In this document: positions 1 to 12,739 of the stretch, piece after piece
How positions within the stretch are numbered: the stretch's first letter is position 1
How the letters are laid out: each line of letters opens with the position of its first letter
Source: Siphonodentalium dalli
Taxonomy: Eukaryota; Mollusca; Scaphopoda; Gadilida; Siphonodentaliidae
Length of the DNA stretch: 64,000 nt
NCBI GenBank assembly: GCA_032622095.1
Contig: CP136061.1
Coordinates: 263,906,077 to 263,970,076, forward strand
Direction: 5' to 3'
Program-made: the position numbers and the translations under genes
The notes under the pieces: generated by a model
What the model was told of the DNA's origin: nothing
Seen by the model: only the letters and a program-made list of their open reading frames with translations
Database searches by the model: none

Positions 1-815
1 TATGTGAGTTTGTCAACTCAAAATACAGATCGAGTTTGAATATGGGTCAGATCATGTTTTTTATACCAGAGTTATGGCCCCGTTTTAACTTAGAATTGAA
101 CAGATTTGTTATTTGCTTGCAACATATAACCAGAAGCAGCTTATAATTAACTGTGGTATCTGTGAGAAAGAGACTAGAGTTAAACTCTATTATTGATAAT
201 GAAATCTGATACTCACTGCTGCTAGACATCTGTTTATTGCATTTCCATAGTGTGTGGACCCTGTTGGCTCAGGACTCCCAGGCAGCTCTTTGTCAGATTT
301 AGGCTGCCTATCAATGCATTGTTCAAGTGACATACAGTCCCCTAATTTTATAGAGTTAAAATTGTTAACCCTGGTCATCAATTTTATGCTTTTGTAAATT
401 TTTCATGTAGTCATTCTCCTATTATATCCCATTCGATTGTACAGTATGGACTTTTGTAGTTAAAATGAACCCTTCTCAACATTCCTGATACTTAATAGAA
501 TTGAGATGTATGTAAATTTGGTATGTGAGTACATAATGCGATAACTCAAACATTTTCTATCCGATCGGAACCAAATTTTGTATATGGGTTTCTCAGCCCA
601 AAATACATATCGAGTTTGAATTTGGATTTGATCCGAGATTTTGTTACAGAGTTATGGCCCTTTTTCCACTCAGAATTAACACATTGCCATAACTCAAACA
701 TTTTTTATCTGATTGGAACCAAATTTGGTATGTGAGTTTCACACCCCAAAATACTGAGTGAGTTGAATATGGGTTTGATCCGATTTATTTTAAAGGAGTT
801 ATGACCCTTTTTTGA
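1..815. repeat. Dispersed ~150-bp repeat, three diverged units
   Basis: Three related units share a core in which a GTATGTGAGTTT-type motif is followed by CCCAAAATAC, GAGTTTGAATATGGGT and GAGTTATGGCCC. They lie at about 1-100, 530-690 and 690-815. The first is cut by the window edge and is separated from the others by about 400 bp of unrelated sequence. There is no coding signal. It looks like old tandem or dispersed repeat sequence. Confidence 0.7.
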
Positions 816-1335
816 AAGAATTATTATTATTTTTTACTTTTATAATAATAATAAAAAAAATGTCATTGACTCTTTCATTTGTTTTCATTTAGATATTGAT
901 GATTATGATACAAGTTGATAAAATGGTTCCCAATGTGTCCAAAAAAAATTTGAAAAACTAACATCATTATAACTCTGCCAATGGTACCCCGAATCACCAC
1001 ACCAAATTTGTTTAAATCGGTTCAAAATCATCGCCAAGGGATGGGTTAACATCTGCCGATCGTGATCGGCCTCTCGTTAACAAACGTGTTCAATAGTTTG
1101 AACAGATTACATCTGACTGAACGTTAGTTGTAAATTTCGTACCAAGAATAGGTTTCAAGTTTTATGATAGATTGATTTACAAATTAGTAGTTGGTGTGAA
1201 ATGTGATGCTTTTATTGATTTATAAATTAGTAGTTAGTGTGAAATGTGATGGTTTTTCGATCTCAATTCGAATATTTCCCTATATTTGAAACCTTAGGTA
1301 TTGTGGCGGGGGCTGCCATGTTGGAACAGTCGGAC
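816..1335. other. No gene recognised
   Basis: It holds an imperfect ATT/AAT microsatellite (about 820-862) and AT-rich unique-looking sequence. A short direct repeat, TTTATAAATTAGTAGTTAGTGTGAAATGTGATG-like, occurs twice near 1180-1250. No supported open frame. Confidence 0.6.
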
Positions 1336-1339
1336 ACTT

Positions 1340-1405
1340 GGGTAGCTTAATGTCCCAGTGGTAAAATTATTCCAGCCCAAGAGGCGGGTTAGATTCAAAT
1401 GGATT
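1340..1405 (+). repeat. tRNA-like sequence, degraded tRNA or SINE head
   Basis: A box-A-like segment (CCCAGTGGTAAAAT) is followed about 25 nt later by AAGAGGCGGGTTAGATTCAA. The latter resembles a tRNA anticodon-arm to T-arm segment, and GGGTTAGATTCAA is close to the box-B consensus GGTTCGANNCC. The acceptor stem does not close well, so this is not a functional tRNA. It could be a tRNA pseudogene or the Pol III promoter head of an old SINE. Confidence 0.35.
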
Positions 1406-1436
1406 GTCACGGATTTGGAAATTCGATGCTGTTCGG

Positions 1437-1467
1437 GGGTGGGGGGGGGGGGTGGGGTGGGGGTGCA
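1437..1467 (+). repeat. G-rich tract with G-quadruplex potential
   Basis: A run of about 30 bases is almost entirely G with isolated T. It contains at least four separable G-runs of three or more, which satisfies the simple quadruplex pattern on the plus strand. Confidence 0.6.
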
Positions 1468-1505
1468 GTTGGGAATTCCGTTGGGAATATCGTAGTGTAT
1501 ATGGA

Positions 1506-2209
1506 ACGATAAGTGATACGTGAACAACAAAAACACCGTGTTTGATTTTTTTGAATACATTTATTTATTAATTTTTCATCAACTGTTTACGTCAAAATAT
1601 AGATCATATCCCCACTCGCAGGAGACTGAACTTGTTATTCCACTCTATATATTGTCCGTTATTATATATCCTTGCGCGTTATTTTAACATAAGTGGCTGG
1701 TCAGCTTTAAGAACGTGTTATGTCTAACCTTTTGTTTCATTGTGGTCTGAGTTGTAACAAATTGGTACAAAACATAAAATAAACACAACTTAACTGTTCG
1801 TGAGATACGAGGATTATTTTCACGGGCCTCGTAAAAATAATCCCCCGTATCGCACTCGATGAGAGAACCCGTACGCTACTCATAACAGTTAACTATTGTC
1901 TATTAAACGATTCCATTTAATAAACCAATTCTATAATAATGATATGCAACGGTCATTGCATAACAGGAAATAGTGCCAGGTGTACCGAAATCTAATATTG
2001 TTGCACAAACGTGATTCGGAATCGGAGGAATGAAGAATGCTCGGTGCTGATGCTTGATATACATGTAGTTTGAAATGTATTATTATATTTGAAACGAATG
2101 TTTTGCCATGTTCTAGGGGTTAAGTAGGTCGATTAATGCATTAAATTCGTACATGTTTTATGACTTTAAATGAATCAGAACGATCTATTCAATTGGTTGG
2201 AATCTACTT
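1506..2209. other. No gene recognised; short inverted repeat inside
   Basis: AT-rich sequence without a supported frame. At about 1805-1855 an imperfect inverted repeat (GATACGAGGATTATTTT and AAAATAATCCCCCGTATC) flanks a short spacer, which suggests a small hairpin relic. Confidence 0.5.
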
Positions 2210-2619
2210 CTCTTGGGATCAAAATAAGCATACGGGTAGCATACCCGTATGCTTATTATTTTTTGGAAAAGTTGCCGCCATATATGGTGCTTATTTGGGT
2301 CCGTATGTTTATTTTAAGCGGAATTTTCAAGAAATGTATACTATATGCCTATCAGCATTGCTGGAGCCTTTAATCAGATCAGGAAAAGATATACAAACTT
2401 GTTGCTGGAAGTCTGTTTGGTAATTCCTATGACAACAAATAGTGCACAATATGACAAATATATATGGTTAACCTTATAGCATTTCAGATAGACTTCCTTT
2501 CATGCATGTTGTAAATTGCCACCCTGTACTCTTATTCCACCTGTACTCTTATTGGATTTAGCAGAATTGTCCACCCTGTACTCTTATTCCGCACCGTATG
2601 CTTATTTGGACCCCAAGAG
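2210..2619. mobile_element. MITE-like TIR element (~410 bp)
   Basis: The left end CTCTTGGGATCAAAATAAGC and the right end (reverse complement CTCTTGGGGTCCAAATAAGC) form terminal inverted repeats that continue to CATACGG. Just inside the left arm, 2224-2256 is an almost perfect palindrome with a 3-nt loop. Near the right end GTACTCTTATTCC recurs three times. There is no coding capacity. No clear target duplication is visible, so the superfamily is not assigned. Confidence 0.6.
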
Positions 2620-3875
2620 TATCTATTCAAAGTGATCCGCACAAAAGGGTTAGGATCCATCATCATTTTGATTCTCGTATGGAAAATAAATTCGACATAA
2701 GCCGTCACCAATTGGTTGGTTTCATCTACATGTATTGATCACGTACATGTGTCAACACATGATCCGCTAGCACGATTCAACTACATACTTTGTTTGGAAC
2801 AAGAACTCGAATCCATAGAATGATGTGTTACCATCAGTTTGTGAGAATGGCTTTGGTGGTTATGTATGTTGCTCTAGTAACCTGTAAGCCCGGTCGACAG
2901 TACAGTAACCTTTGTAAATGTTAAGCACTCACAGAAGTTCACTCACAACCACATATACTTAGGGATATTACATCTAAAATATAGCCGTTCTATGTCGTGG
3001 CATTAATAAAGCCTTCGCCACGGAACAGGAAGAGTCCATACGTGTCCGAGGAGACGGGACTTCTAACCATAATGGTTGGTTAATTGGGGTTTATCGTCGT
3101 TATCACGACGTTGTCAGGTTTTTTTTTTATTATATGCGCTATTTACTAAAATAGATCGAGGAATCAATTCAAAATCGAACTGATTCCGATTCACATCGGC
3201 AATACAATTTCTGCACAACAGATAACTCAGAATACACATGCTTCAAATGTGCGTAATATATCAGATACCTTTATTTCAAATATACCAACTTACTTGCGTA
3301 CTATTAGCAATGTGGCATTGCATTTTTGTCTCTTATTGACACAAAATCGTTATTTGAACAGTGATTGGAGCATTAAAAGGCTCCAGATCCAATATCAGAG
3401 CATTTAATTTTCAAAATGTTCCTGGGAGGCCCCCTGACCCCCACCCGTACTCACCCTCAGGCCTTCGTGAGATACTACTCGCCTTGACATTTTGTATGAG
3501 AGCTACTCGCCACTCGCCTAGAATGATTTTAATGGGAGCTCACCATTGCTCACCAGTGATTTCCCACATGGAGAGTACTGGAACTGTGTTTATTTAATCA
3601 AATTGATGGAGGTTTTACTTTACACATGCACACATTTTAACCTATTGCTAATAAGGGAAACATCTAACCTGTTAAAGTGGGTAATTTGACATTTATAACC
3701 ATAAATATTTGAGATTTTAAATGTTTTGTTGGCATATTGTTCAGGCATGTGCTTTGTTTGTTTATTTGTTGTGTGTGTACTTGATCAGCGTTCTCTCAGT
3801 TCCGGTGCAGACACAATGAGAGACCCTTACCCTGCCAACAACACATTATTTAGTAGAATTTACAAGGTTTTCATC
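2620..3875. other. No gene recognised
   Basis: Mixed unique-looking sequence. About 3400-3480 holds a stretch reading as cctgggaggccccctgaccc, of a type that recurs in invertebrate repeats. No open frame has protein-like composition beyond about 80 residues. Confidence 0.5.
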
Positions 3876-3879
3876 AATT

Positions 3880-3970
3880 TTGGGGGTGGGTGTCCCAGAC
3901 CTGGTTGGAAAAAACGTAAGGTCCCGGTGGGTGTCCCAGACCTGGGTGGAAAAAACTTACGCTCCAGGTG
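3880..3970 (+). repeat. Direct duplication of ~43-bp unit
   Basis: GGGTGTCCCAGACCTGG followed by TGGAAAAAAC occurs twice in direct orientation, at about 3887 and 3928. Downstream (4028-4050) lies a poly-C tract. Confidence 0.6.
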
Positions 3971-4059
3971 TAGTGGGTCCCCAAAACTGAAAAACACCAA
4001 ATTTCCACCTTGTATACGTAATTTTTCTTTGACCCACCCCCCCCCCCCCCTGTTTTAAC

Positions 4060-7000
4060 ACGGTATTTGGTTCCCAAAACAATAGCCATATGCACGGCAT
4101 GGAACCGAAAAGAGCGTTCCGTGCTAGTCTATTCCTGATTGGTAATAACAAAGCGCGTTTTTTTCACTATTGTGCGATAAGTTGAAAACGGCTGCAAAAT
4201 AGCGGTGATAATGAACATTATTTTTTAAAGAGCATATGAAGCCAGCATAACATTAATTCGTGCTCGCCAATTTACCCTTTTGAAGATTTAATAAAGTATT
4301 TATAGTTACAACTAATCGCCCGATTCTGGACATTCTTCCTAATAAGTGGTTTTCATAATACTCGGGTACACAGGCGCTGGTGAAATTTCCCAAAAAGGCA
4401 GTATTACAATATTATTTTCAATATGTGTTAAGGTATTGACCTCATGTTACATTTCCGAGTTCTAAGTACAACTAGAGGTGTGACTGTCCCAATAGGACCA
4501 AGGATACGCCCCTGTTTTTAAAATAATAAGATGTTTCACATGTCAGTAAACATTTAGTTAAAATAATAAAATAACAGTTCACATTGCAGGTGTACAACCA
4601 TAACCCTAATCTTAAACCTATTGACCGAAAAATGTAGGAATAAAAGCTTGGACAAAATTATGCATGTTGCGAAAAAAGTTCTAAGTCGAAAAAGGGGAAT
4701 AACTCCACACAAAACATGTCGGACAGACGTCATAATCGCAGGTGCACAGGTTCCCATGGTACTGAATATCAGTGCCAAGATTAAAAAACATTGACCAAAA
4801 AATGTAGGAATAAAAGCTCGGACAAAAGTATACATGTTGCGAAAAATTTCTAAGTCGAAAAAGGGGAGATAACTCCATCAAAAAAAGTCCGACAGACGTC
4901 ATAATCGCATGAGCACAGGTTCCCATGGTGGTTGATGTCTGTGCCAAGTTTCAAGGAAATTGATCAAAAAACGACTGAGAAAAACTCCGGACAAATGTGT
5001 GTCCACGGTACGGACGGACGACGGCCGGACGACGGACGGACGGACGAGCTGACTATATATACCCCAATATATACCCCCATATATACCCCCACAACTTCGT
5101 TGCTGGTGGGGGTATAATAAAGTTGCCTTGTCCGATTTGACACTATACAACCGTAATGGGTATGTCCTACATTGATCAGAAACTAATTAGATTGGGCATA
5201 TGGACTCATTCGTCAGAGGTTGTCGTGCATGGCCAGATGTGGACTTTCGAAAGAAGTTTAACACGCTTTGATTTTTTTCAGCCTAGAATATATAACGGTA
5301 TGTTATAATCTGTGTTATTTTCGGTTACCAAACAGTAAGTGATATCGTGCATGCAGCTAATCTATGTGTAGAGGGTGTCTTTCTCATATCCCAAATGGAC
5401 TATATAAATATGTAATGTGGATTGCCAAGCTGCACATTTTGACTTATTTCAGCCAACATGACTATCTCAAATGGGTCACTAATTAAATTTTCACTAATCG
5501 TGCTCTTAAATATTCATTAATGTGCAACTAAACCACAAACACTGTATACCATAGGTGTTTATTGGAGTGCCAGTCAACAATGTCGGATGGGGCACACTTA
5601 AGCATGTGGTCGAATCGTTGAATTATGTAATCTTATCAGCAACGAGATTATACATTGGCACACGTTACCACACCTGTTGATAGAGTTTGGGATTCTTTTC
5701 TCGATCTAGCAAGACAGCGCCTATATCTGTTGGGAGAGTTAGATTCTTTTCTCGATCTGGAGAGATCTAGCTCCATCTCTTGTAACAATAGTTTCCCGTT
5801 TTATTTGTAAAGCACATCCATTGTCAAGAGTGTTCACGGGTTGTGTTTCTTGGTCAACACACGCCCAACTGGATTTTCCAGTTAACCCATTGGATGTGCA
5901 TGGTGCGCTAAGATGGTCAGAGCATTGGAATATAGTTCTGGAGCATAGCTCAATCCAGAAAACAAAATAATTCCAATTTTTGTTTTAATCTAAAGCCATA
6001 TGGCAGTTTGCATCTCAAAATACATGTTTCCCTTTTTAAGTTTTCCCGGTATCGAAATAGGTCTATAAATGCTTGAATTACATTTATGTAGGCATAGCCT
6101 GTGCCTGCATGTCGCATTGAAGTAAACAAAACACAATTTTAACACGGCATTTGGTTCCCAAACAACAGCCATATGCACGGCATGGAACAGAAAACAGCGT
6201 TCCGTGTTAGTCTATTCCTGATTGGTAATAATAAAGAGCGTTTTGTTTCACTTTTGTGCGATAAGTTGAAAACGACTGCGAAATGGCGGTGATAATGAAC
6301 ATGATTGTTTTCTGAGCATATGAAGCCAGCATAACATTAATTCGTGCTCGCCAATTTACCCTTTTGACGATTTAATAAAGTATGTATACATGTAGTTACA
6401 ACTAATCGCCCGATTCCGGACATTCTTACTAATAAGTGGGTTTCATAATACTCGGGTACACAGGCGCTGGAGAAATTTCACAAAAAGGCAGTATTATGTG
6501 TTAAAGTATTGGTCCCATGTTACATTTCCGAGTTCTAATTACAATAAAGTTGCCTTGTCCGATTTGACACTATACAACCGTCATGGGTATGTCCTACATT
6601 GACCAGAAAATAATTAGATTGGGCATATGGACTCATTAGTCAGAGGTTGTCGTGCATGGCCAGATGTGGACTTTCGAAAGAAGTTTAACACGCTTTGATT
6701 TTTTTCAGCCTAGAATATATAACGGTATGTTATAATCTGTGCTATTTTCGGTTATAAAACAAATAAGTGTAATCGTGCATGCAGCAAATCTATGTGTAGG
6801 GAGTGTCTTTCTCATTTCCCAAATGAACTATATAAATATGTAATGTGGATTGCCAAGCTGCACATTTTGACTTATTTCAGCCAACATGACTATCTCAAAT
6901 GAGTCACTAATTAAATTTTCACTAATCATGCTCTTAAATATTCATTAATGTGCAACTAAACCACAAACACTGTATACCATAAGTGTTTATTGGAGTGCCA

Positions 7001-7560
7001 GTCAACAATGTCGGATGGGGCACACTAAAGCACATACATTGTCAAGAGTGTTCAATGTCGTACAGCGCACGGGTAGTGTTTCTTAGTCAACACACGCCCA
7101 ACTGGATTGTCCAGTTAACCCATTGGATGTGGTGCTCTAAGTTGGTCAGATCATTGGAATATAGTTATTTACCAGAATAAAAAAACGTTATCTGAAGCAT
7201 AGCTCAATCCAGAAAAAAAATTAATTCCAATTTTTGTTTTAATCTAAAGCCATATGGCGGTTTGCACCTCAAAATACATGTTTCCCTTTTTAAGTTTTCC
7301 CGGTATCGAAATATGTCTATAAATGCTTGAACTACATTTCTGTAGGCATTGCCTGTGCCTGCATGTCGCATTGAAGTAAACAAAACACAATTTTAACACG
7401 GCATTTGGTTCCCAAACAACAGCCATATGCACGGCATGGAACAGAAAGAGCGTTCCGTGTTAGTCTATTCCTGATTGGTAATAATAAAGAGCGTTTTGTT
7501 TCACTTTTGTGCGATAAGTTGAAAACGACTGCGAAATGGCGGTGATAATGAATAAAATAC
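4060..7560 (+). repeat. Tandemly duplicated ~1.0-1.4 kb unit, interrupted
   Basis: Segments recur in the same order. One starting TTTTAACACGGYATTTGGTT is at 4060, 6137 and 7390. One starting AAAGTTGCCTTGTCCGATTT is at 5118 and 6546. One starting AAAGCCATATGGC is at 5993 and 7247. The array therefore holds about two and a half copies of one unit. The copies differ by a ~640-bp block (4473-5116) in the first and a ~210-bp block (5602-5813) in the second. Neither the unit nor its short frames encode a recognisable protein. Confidence 0.8.
4473..5116 (+). mobile_element. Inserted repeat with ~185-bp internal units
   Basis: This block is absent from the paralogous junction at 6540-6548, so it is an insertion (or was lost from the other copy). 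It contains two ~185-bp units sharing AATGTAGGAATAAAAGCT, GGACAGACGTCATAATCGCA-like and CACAGGTTCCCATGG segments. It then has GGACGGACG-rich sequence and a palindromic end around 5060-5115 (TATACCCCC and GGGGGTATAA arms). Such ends are typical of repeats abundant in molluscan genomes (recollection, not checked). Confidence 0.6.
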
Positions 7561-7599
7561 CGCAATGATACTGTCAACACAACTAACAAATATATATTA

Positions 7600-7960
7600 A
7601 ATGGACTGCAACCTGATTTGTATAATAATATTTAAGGGTGGCAGGAAACTACACGGGTAGTGGGGTAAGTCTTAAATCACTACCTACACAATATGTATCC
7701 AAGAAATGGCATCGCCTGTATGCATACCAGTGGTTTAGGACTTACCCTCATTCTAGCGGCTTTCCTAGCAACCCTTGAATTATTACACAACATGGTATTG
7801 TTCCGTATCGTGAATTATTTTCATGGTATCATTATTTGGATAAACGCTCGCCGTCGCCTTAATATAATCTATATTTGCGAATGTCTGTCTGTCTGTCTGT
7901 GTTCTATAGAAATTCACAGGGGACCATCTAGATGATGCCAAAGGGGTCTACTAGGAGTAG
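7600..7960. other. No gene recognised; TCTG microsatellite
   Basis: Unique-looking sequence containing a short (TCTG)n tract at about 7880-7900. An 80-codon frame covers 7693-7935, but it runs through the microsatellite and lacks protein-like features. Confidence 0.5.
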
Positions 7961-9650
7961 CTTTTTACGAGAAAGATAATGGTCGGGGTTAGAATTTTCT
8001 AAAGTGACGCCGTTGTTGTCAGGGGCAGAAAAGGGGGAGGGGCAGAAAAACAATTTGTCGCCGATTGCCACCAAACATATATATAATCATCCCCATAATA
8101 TGAGGAATCTAATGGCGTGGTTCAAATATGGCAAAAGTCGCACCGTTCGCGCCAGGGGTGCCCGGAAGAGGGGGGGGGGGGCAGATTTTTTTTCTGTCGC
8201 CGATTGCCACGAAACATACATATAATCATCCCCATGATATGAAGAATCCAACGGTGTGGTTTAAATATGTCAAAAGTGGCGTCGTTTGAGTCAGTGATGA
8301 ACGGAAGGGGAGAGGGGCACCAAAATTGATAAAACTAATTTTAGCGCCGATTTCCACCAAATTGATATATATTCTTCTTCATGATACAAGGAATCTAATT
8401 GTGCGATTTAACAACGCCAAATTGTTGTTTTTGGATGAGAGATTGGGAGGGGTGGTCACTAAATTTGATAATAAGTCGCCGATTGCCACCACACTTATAC
8501 AAAATCATCCCCATGGTATGAGGAGTCTAATGGTGTGGCTTTTATCTGTCAAATATGGCCTCATTCGAGTCAGGGTTGCATTGAAAGGGACAGGGGCACC
8601 AAAATTGATGCACAATGTTTTTAGCGCCAATTTCCACCAACTTGATACACGTTCTCACCAAATTGATACACGTTCTTATCCATGATACGAGGAATCTAAT
8701 CGTGATTTAAAGAGCCATAGTGGTGCTGTTTGGGTGAGAGATGGAGAGGGGAGGGATTGGCACCAAATTTGATAAAACAAATTGTTTAGTCGCCGATTAT
8801 CACCAAACTAATAAACAATCATCTCCATGATATCAGGAGTGTAATCGTGTGGGTTAAGGATGTCACAAGTGGGGCCATTCGAGTCAGTGGTGTATAGAGA
8901 TGAGAGGGACACAAAAACTTATATGTTTAGTGCCGATTTCCACCAGATTGATACATATTCTTCTCCGTGATACGAGGAATCTTATCGTGTGGTTTAGATA
9001 CACCAAATTGATGCCCTATGGGTGAGAGATATGGGGACCTTAAATTTGTATACTCGCCAATTTTCACCAATTTCTTATATATGCATCTCTAATCTCTAAT
9101 GGGTCTTAGTGTGTGCAGCTTGAGACCGAAATAGGGACGGGAGGGTCAACAAAACTGATACAAAATATTGTTAGTACCAATTACCTTCAAATTCAGACAC
9201 GTTCTTCTCAAATGATACAAGAAATAAAATCGTGCTGTCTGTCTGTCTTTTTGTCTGTCTGTGTGCGTTCTATATATAACTTCACGCGGTACAATCGAGA
9301 TGGCACCAAGGCGTCTAAGAGGGGTAACTTTTTACAAGGAAGATAATGGTGCGGGTTAAAATTTTCTAAAATGACGCTGTTGGTGGGTGGGAAATTAAAA
9401 AAATATGGTGAAACATTTCTGTCGCTGATTTCTACCAAACGAATATATAATCACCTTCGCAATATGGCGTAGTTCGAGTCAGCGTTGCATCAACAATTGA
9501 TTTAATAAACCAAATTCTACCAAATTCATACACGTTTTTCTCTAATGATATACCATGAATTAAATCACATTTGGTGTCGTTTGCGTCACGGATGGCGCGC
9601 GGATATGCACTATCATTGATAAGATTGCTATTCGCCGATATCCACATATA
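7960..9650 (+). repeat. Degenerate tandem array, ~130-170 bp units
   Basis: At least ten diverged units repeat the scheme: GTCGCCGATTGCCACCAAAC-like sequence, then TATATAATCATCCCCATGATATGAGGAATCTAAT-like sequence, then GTGTGGTTTAAATATG-like sequence, then GGGGAGGGG runs. The opening unit (7960-8060) and a late unit (9325-9470) share GATAATGGTCGGGGTTAGAATTTTCTAAA-like sequence, which suggests higher-order duplication. The small frames inside are not convincing genes. Confidence 0.7.
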
Positions 9651-10640
9651 AGTTATATACAGTCACCAGGCCATCTCCATATCATTTTAAGTAGTTGTGC
9701 GTTCACATTTCACAATCCCGACATATGGTGACCCACATAAGTCACTTGAACAATTATATCTTCTTAACAGTCATATTTATATGGGAATGGCATTCAAGGC
9801 ATTCACACAATGAGCTAGCAAAACGAGATAACTAGAAGAAGCATTAAACGTATATGTATCATTCTATTGAAGATATACATATATTCGTGCAAACTGAGAG
9901 ACCTCGAACCGTCAGAGGATTGCATATATATTATAAAAAAATTTAGTCTGTTCCATTCAATACAATTTCCACAAAAAGTTACAATTTGTCAAGAGATATG
10001 GAAGGCCTGTTCAAAAATAGTGGTCACAGTGTGCAGTCAAATATAGTTTCTTCTGATATACAAGAAAAGCAGTTAGTAGCACAAGACTTTTCAGGATCCT
10101 GCCAATACTGACATCTGACAAGGGTTTTAGAACAGACTCATCGACTGACATAAACAACTCAAAATATCGCCCTATGCCTGGCACATGTAGCTGATATATA
10201 GGCGCAGCAACATTTCGTTTAAACTAAGAATATTTAGCCAATATATAGCACCATGAACAGAGGCGCACCTGGAAATTTCTTTGAAACATTTGTATCTTCA
10301 TGGAGATAGCATAGCCAGGTGTCCTCGAGATCTTAGTCCAACTCACTAGATTGATTGATGCATCTCAATATGTAAAACCCAATTATCATCTGTTATCGAA
10401 CTAATGTGTTTATGATGTTCATGTATCATATTATAACGTCTAATGTATACGCAGTTGTAAATAAATAAATACTTCATTATTGGTGGAACGGATTAATCGC
10501 GATAAACAGAATGACAATTGACAATGTGAGCCACTACTTATATTCCATGACTGTAATAATTATGTTTTGTGATGCTATTTGAATATACAATTTCTGAGAA
10601 AACGTATAACACTTTAAGCAAGAGCATTCTCTATTCCCAA
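9650..10640. other. No gene recognised; possible Helitron body
   Basis: AT-rich sequence without a supported coding frame. If the Helitron-type 3' end at 10664-10691 is genuine, the element body lies here, but I could not identify a 5' TC terminus. Confidence 0.4.
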
Positions 10641-10663
10641 CAAATATCCACAGCATACATTAA

Positions 10664-10691
10664 CCTGGGCAACGCCGGGTAACACTGCTAG
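10664..10691 (+). mobile_element. Helitron-like 3' terminus
   Basis: A short GC-rich hairpin (CCTGGGCAACGCCGGG) is followed 8 nt later by CTAG and then a host T. That is the arrangement expected of Helitron 3' ends: a subterminal hairpin, a CTRR terminus and insertion next to T. No Rep/helicase coding sequence is seen, so the copy would be non-autonomous or truncated. Confidence 0.55.
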
Positions 10692-10843
10692 TTATTCTAT
10701 ATAAACACACTTTTCAGACAATAACTAGTAAGAAAATGAAGTGGATGTAATACTAACAATATATAATTATGAATGTTGCGTATATTGTTTTGTACATAAA
10801 TGTTCATATATAATATCACTGATATCGGAATAAATATATATAA

Positions 10844-11460
10844 TATTCCAGAATGTCAAAGATATGTTCCGTAATATTCCAGAATGTCACATGATATGTT
10901 CCATAATATTCCAAAATGTCCCATGATATGTTCCATAATATTCCAGAATGTCCCAGAATGTCACATTCATAATCTTCTGGAATGTCCTAGGAATGTCCCA
11001 TGATATGTTCCATAATATTTCAGAATGTCCCATGATATGCTCCATAATATTCCAGAATGTCCCATGATATGCTCCATAATATTCCAGAATGTCCCATGAT
11101 ATGCTTCATAATATTCCAGAATGTCCCATGATATGCTCCATAATATTCCAGAAGTCCCATGATATGCTCCATAATATTCCAGAATGTCCCATGATATGCT
11201 CCATAATATTCCAGAATGTCCCGGAATGTCACAAGATATATGTTCCATCATATTCCAGAATGTCCCATGATATGTTCCATTAATATTTCAGAATGTCCCA
11301 GAATGTCACATGATATTTTCATAATCTTCTAGAATATCGTAGGAATGTCCCATGATGTGTTCCATAATATTCCAGAATGTCACAGAATGTCACATGATAT
11401 TTTCCATAATATTCCAGAATGTCCCATGACATATTCAAGAATGTACCATGACATATTCCA
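10844..11460. repeat. 32-bp minisatellite
   Basis: About 19 copies of a 32-bp unit (core ATATTCCAGAATGTCCCATG then ATATGCTCCATA), with variant units at both edges. Open frames on both strands across it come from the repeat and are not genes. Confidence 0.9.
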
Positions 11461-11467
11461 TTATCAA

Positions 11468-12490
11468 ATGTAATCTGGAAATTCGTGGTAACACCAGCAA
11501 GATTATCTCCTTTAATGATAAAACATATTTATATGAGGAAGAATAACTCTAAATTCATGACGATCGAGAAGGCGCCAATATGGTTATTCCCCTTATATCA
11601 AATAGGGAACTTCGCATGTAAAAAAAATGCCTGGCTCACAAAGTCAAGACTTACCGCTGCCAGCATCTACACATAATGTGAAGAAATAGCACACTTATTT
11701 ATTTGAGACTTTTGTATGTTACATTTCATTCTGCATTATTCATAGAAACTTGAACATTGACTTGATCAAGCCAGAATGAATTGTAACTGACAAAACACAT
11801 CAATAAAATGTTAGATCTAATTAAGAAAATACACATGCCGACAGCGGTCCGAATTCTGTTTTGCAGCTTGAGTCAAGTTGGGGGGGTGCAGTGGTCACAT
11901 CAAGAAAGTGTGAAGACCATCCTACCCGGCATCCGGCCGAAAACAACTCAACAACAAGTCAAGTTAAATATTGTTAGGCTAATGCATTCTCTTATATATG
12001 CCAGTCTGGGAGACTCTCATATAGAAGAGAATGCATTGGCATCGGGATTTCGCAAACAATCAGGAAGCTCCAGTCATGGAACGGTTAATAAATAACTCTC
12101 GTTTTGAGTAATTTTTTAAAGGAAATTATATATTACCCGCATATAGGAAATGTCTCCTCAAACTTTTCGGTTATAACAGCATAACCTTAATCGATACAAG
12201 AGTTTGTTCTTCTTATTTGAATCCCAGTATTAATCAAACGTGTCTAGTGTTCACCAATATATTTCCATAAATTAGATACTGCACATTCCTTGCGACCAAC
12301 AGTAAGAATTGTGTCTTAGGAATAAACAACTGTCAATCATGCATACGTGAGGGATAAACCACCATCGACGAGATTAGGGATTCGGCCACATAATGTTCGA
12401 GGGCGCTCGCCCGAGAGGGATAAACCACCATCGATGAGATTAGGGATTCGGCCACATAATGTTAGTGTAAACATATTTTATTGCATAATA
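11468..12490 (+). repeat. Dispersed ~1-kb repeat, copy 1 (uninterrupted)
   Basis: The sequence from TCTGGAAATTCGTG to the 63-bp satellite units recurs at 26349-27077 plus 30468-31110, where it is split by nested insertions. An inverted partial copy lies at about 35628-35780. It contains the segment AGAGAATGCATTGGCATCGGG and a trailing pair of minisatellite units. No protein was recognised; its short frames (for example 11808-12095) are not conserved between the copies. Confidence 0.75.
12351..12465 (+). repeat. Two units of the GGGATAAACCACC minisatellite
   Basis: Two ~65-bp units (GGGATAAACCACCATCGA, then GATTAGGGATTCGGCCACAT, then an AATGTTCGAGGGCGCT-type tail) sit at the end of the dispersed repeat. 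The same unit is expanded to about eight copies at 30588-31110. Confidence 0.8.
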
Positions 12491-12739
12491 ATATCGCAAC
12501 GGGATTGAGACACAAGTTTTACAACTTACAAATGGTCTCTCTCCCCACATAATTGTATTACACAAAATGAACATAAAATATAATCACACACAAACATTAT
12601 AATTCATATGTACAACATCGTTTCACTTATAACAATATAATGATATAATCGCGAGTGTGACAATAACGGTGGATATTTCTCTTTATGGGGGGGGGTGGTT
12701 CGTCCTGTGGATCGGTGGCTCAGGCGAGGCTTCGCCTTC

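Noticed and set aside
1340-1405. Functional tRNA gene
   Set aside because: Box-like motifs are present but a closed acceptor stem and standard arms cannot be drawn.
10967-11283. Repetitive frames over the 32-bp minisatellite
   Set aside because: Periodic translation of an AT-rich minisatellite, open on both strands.
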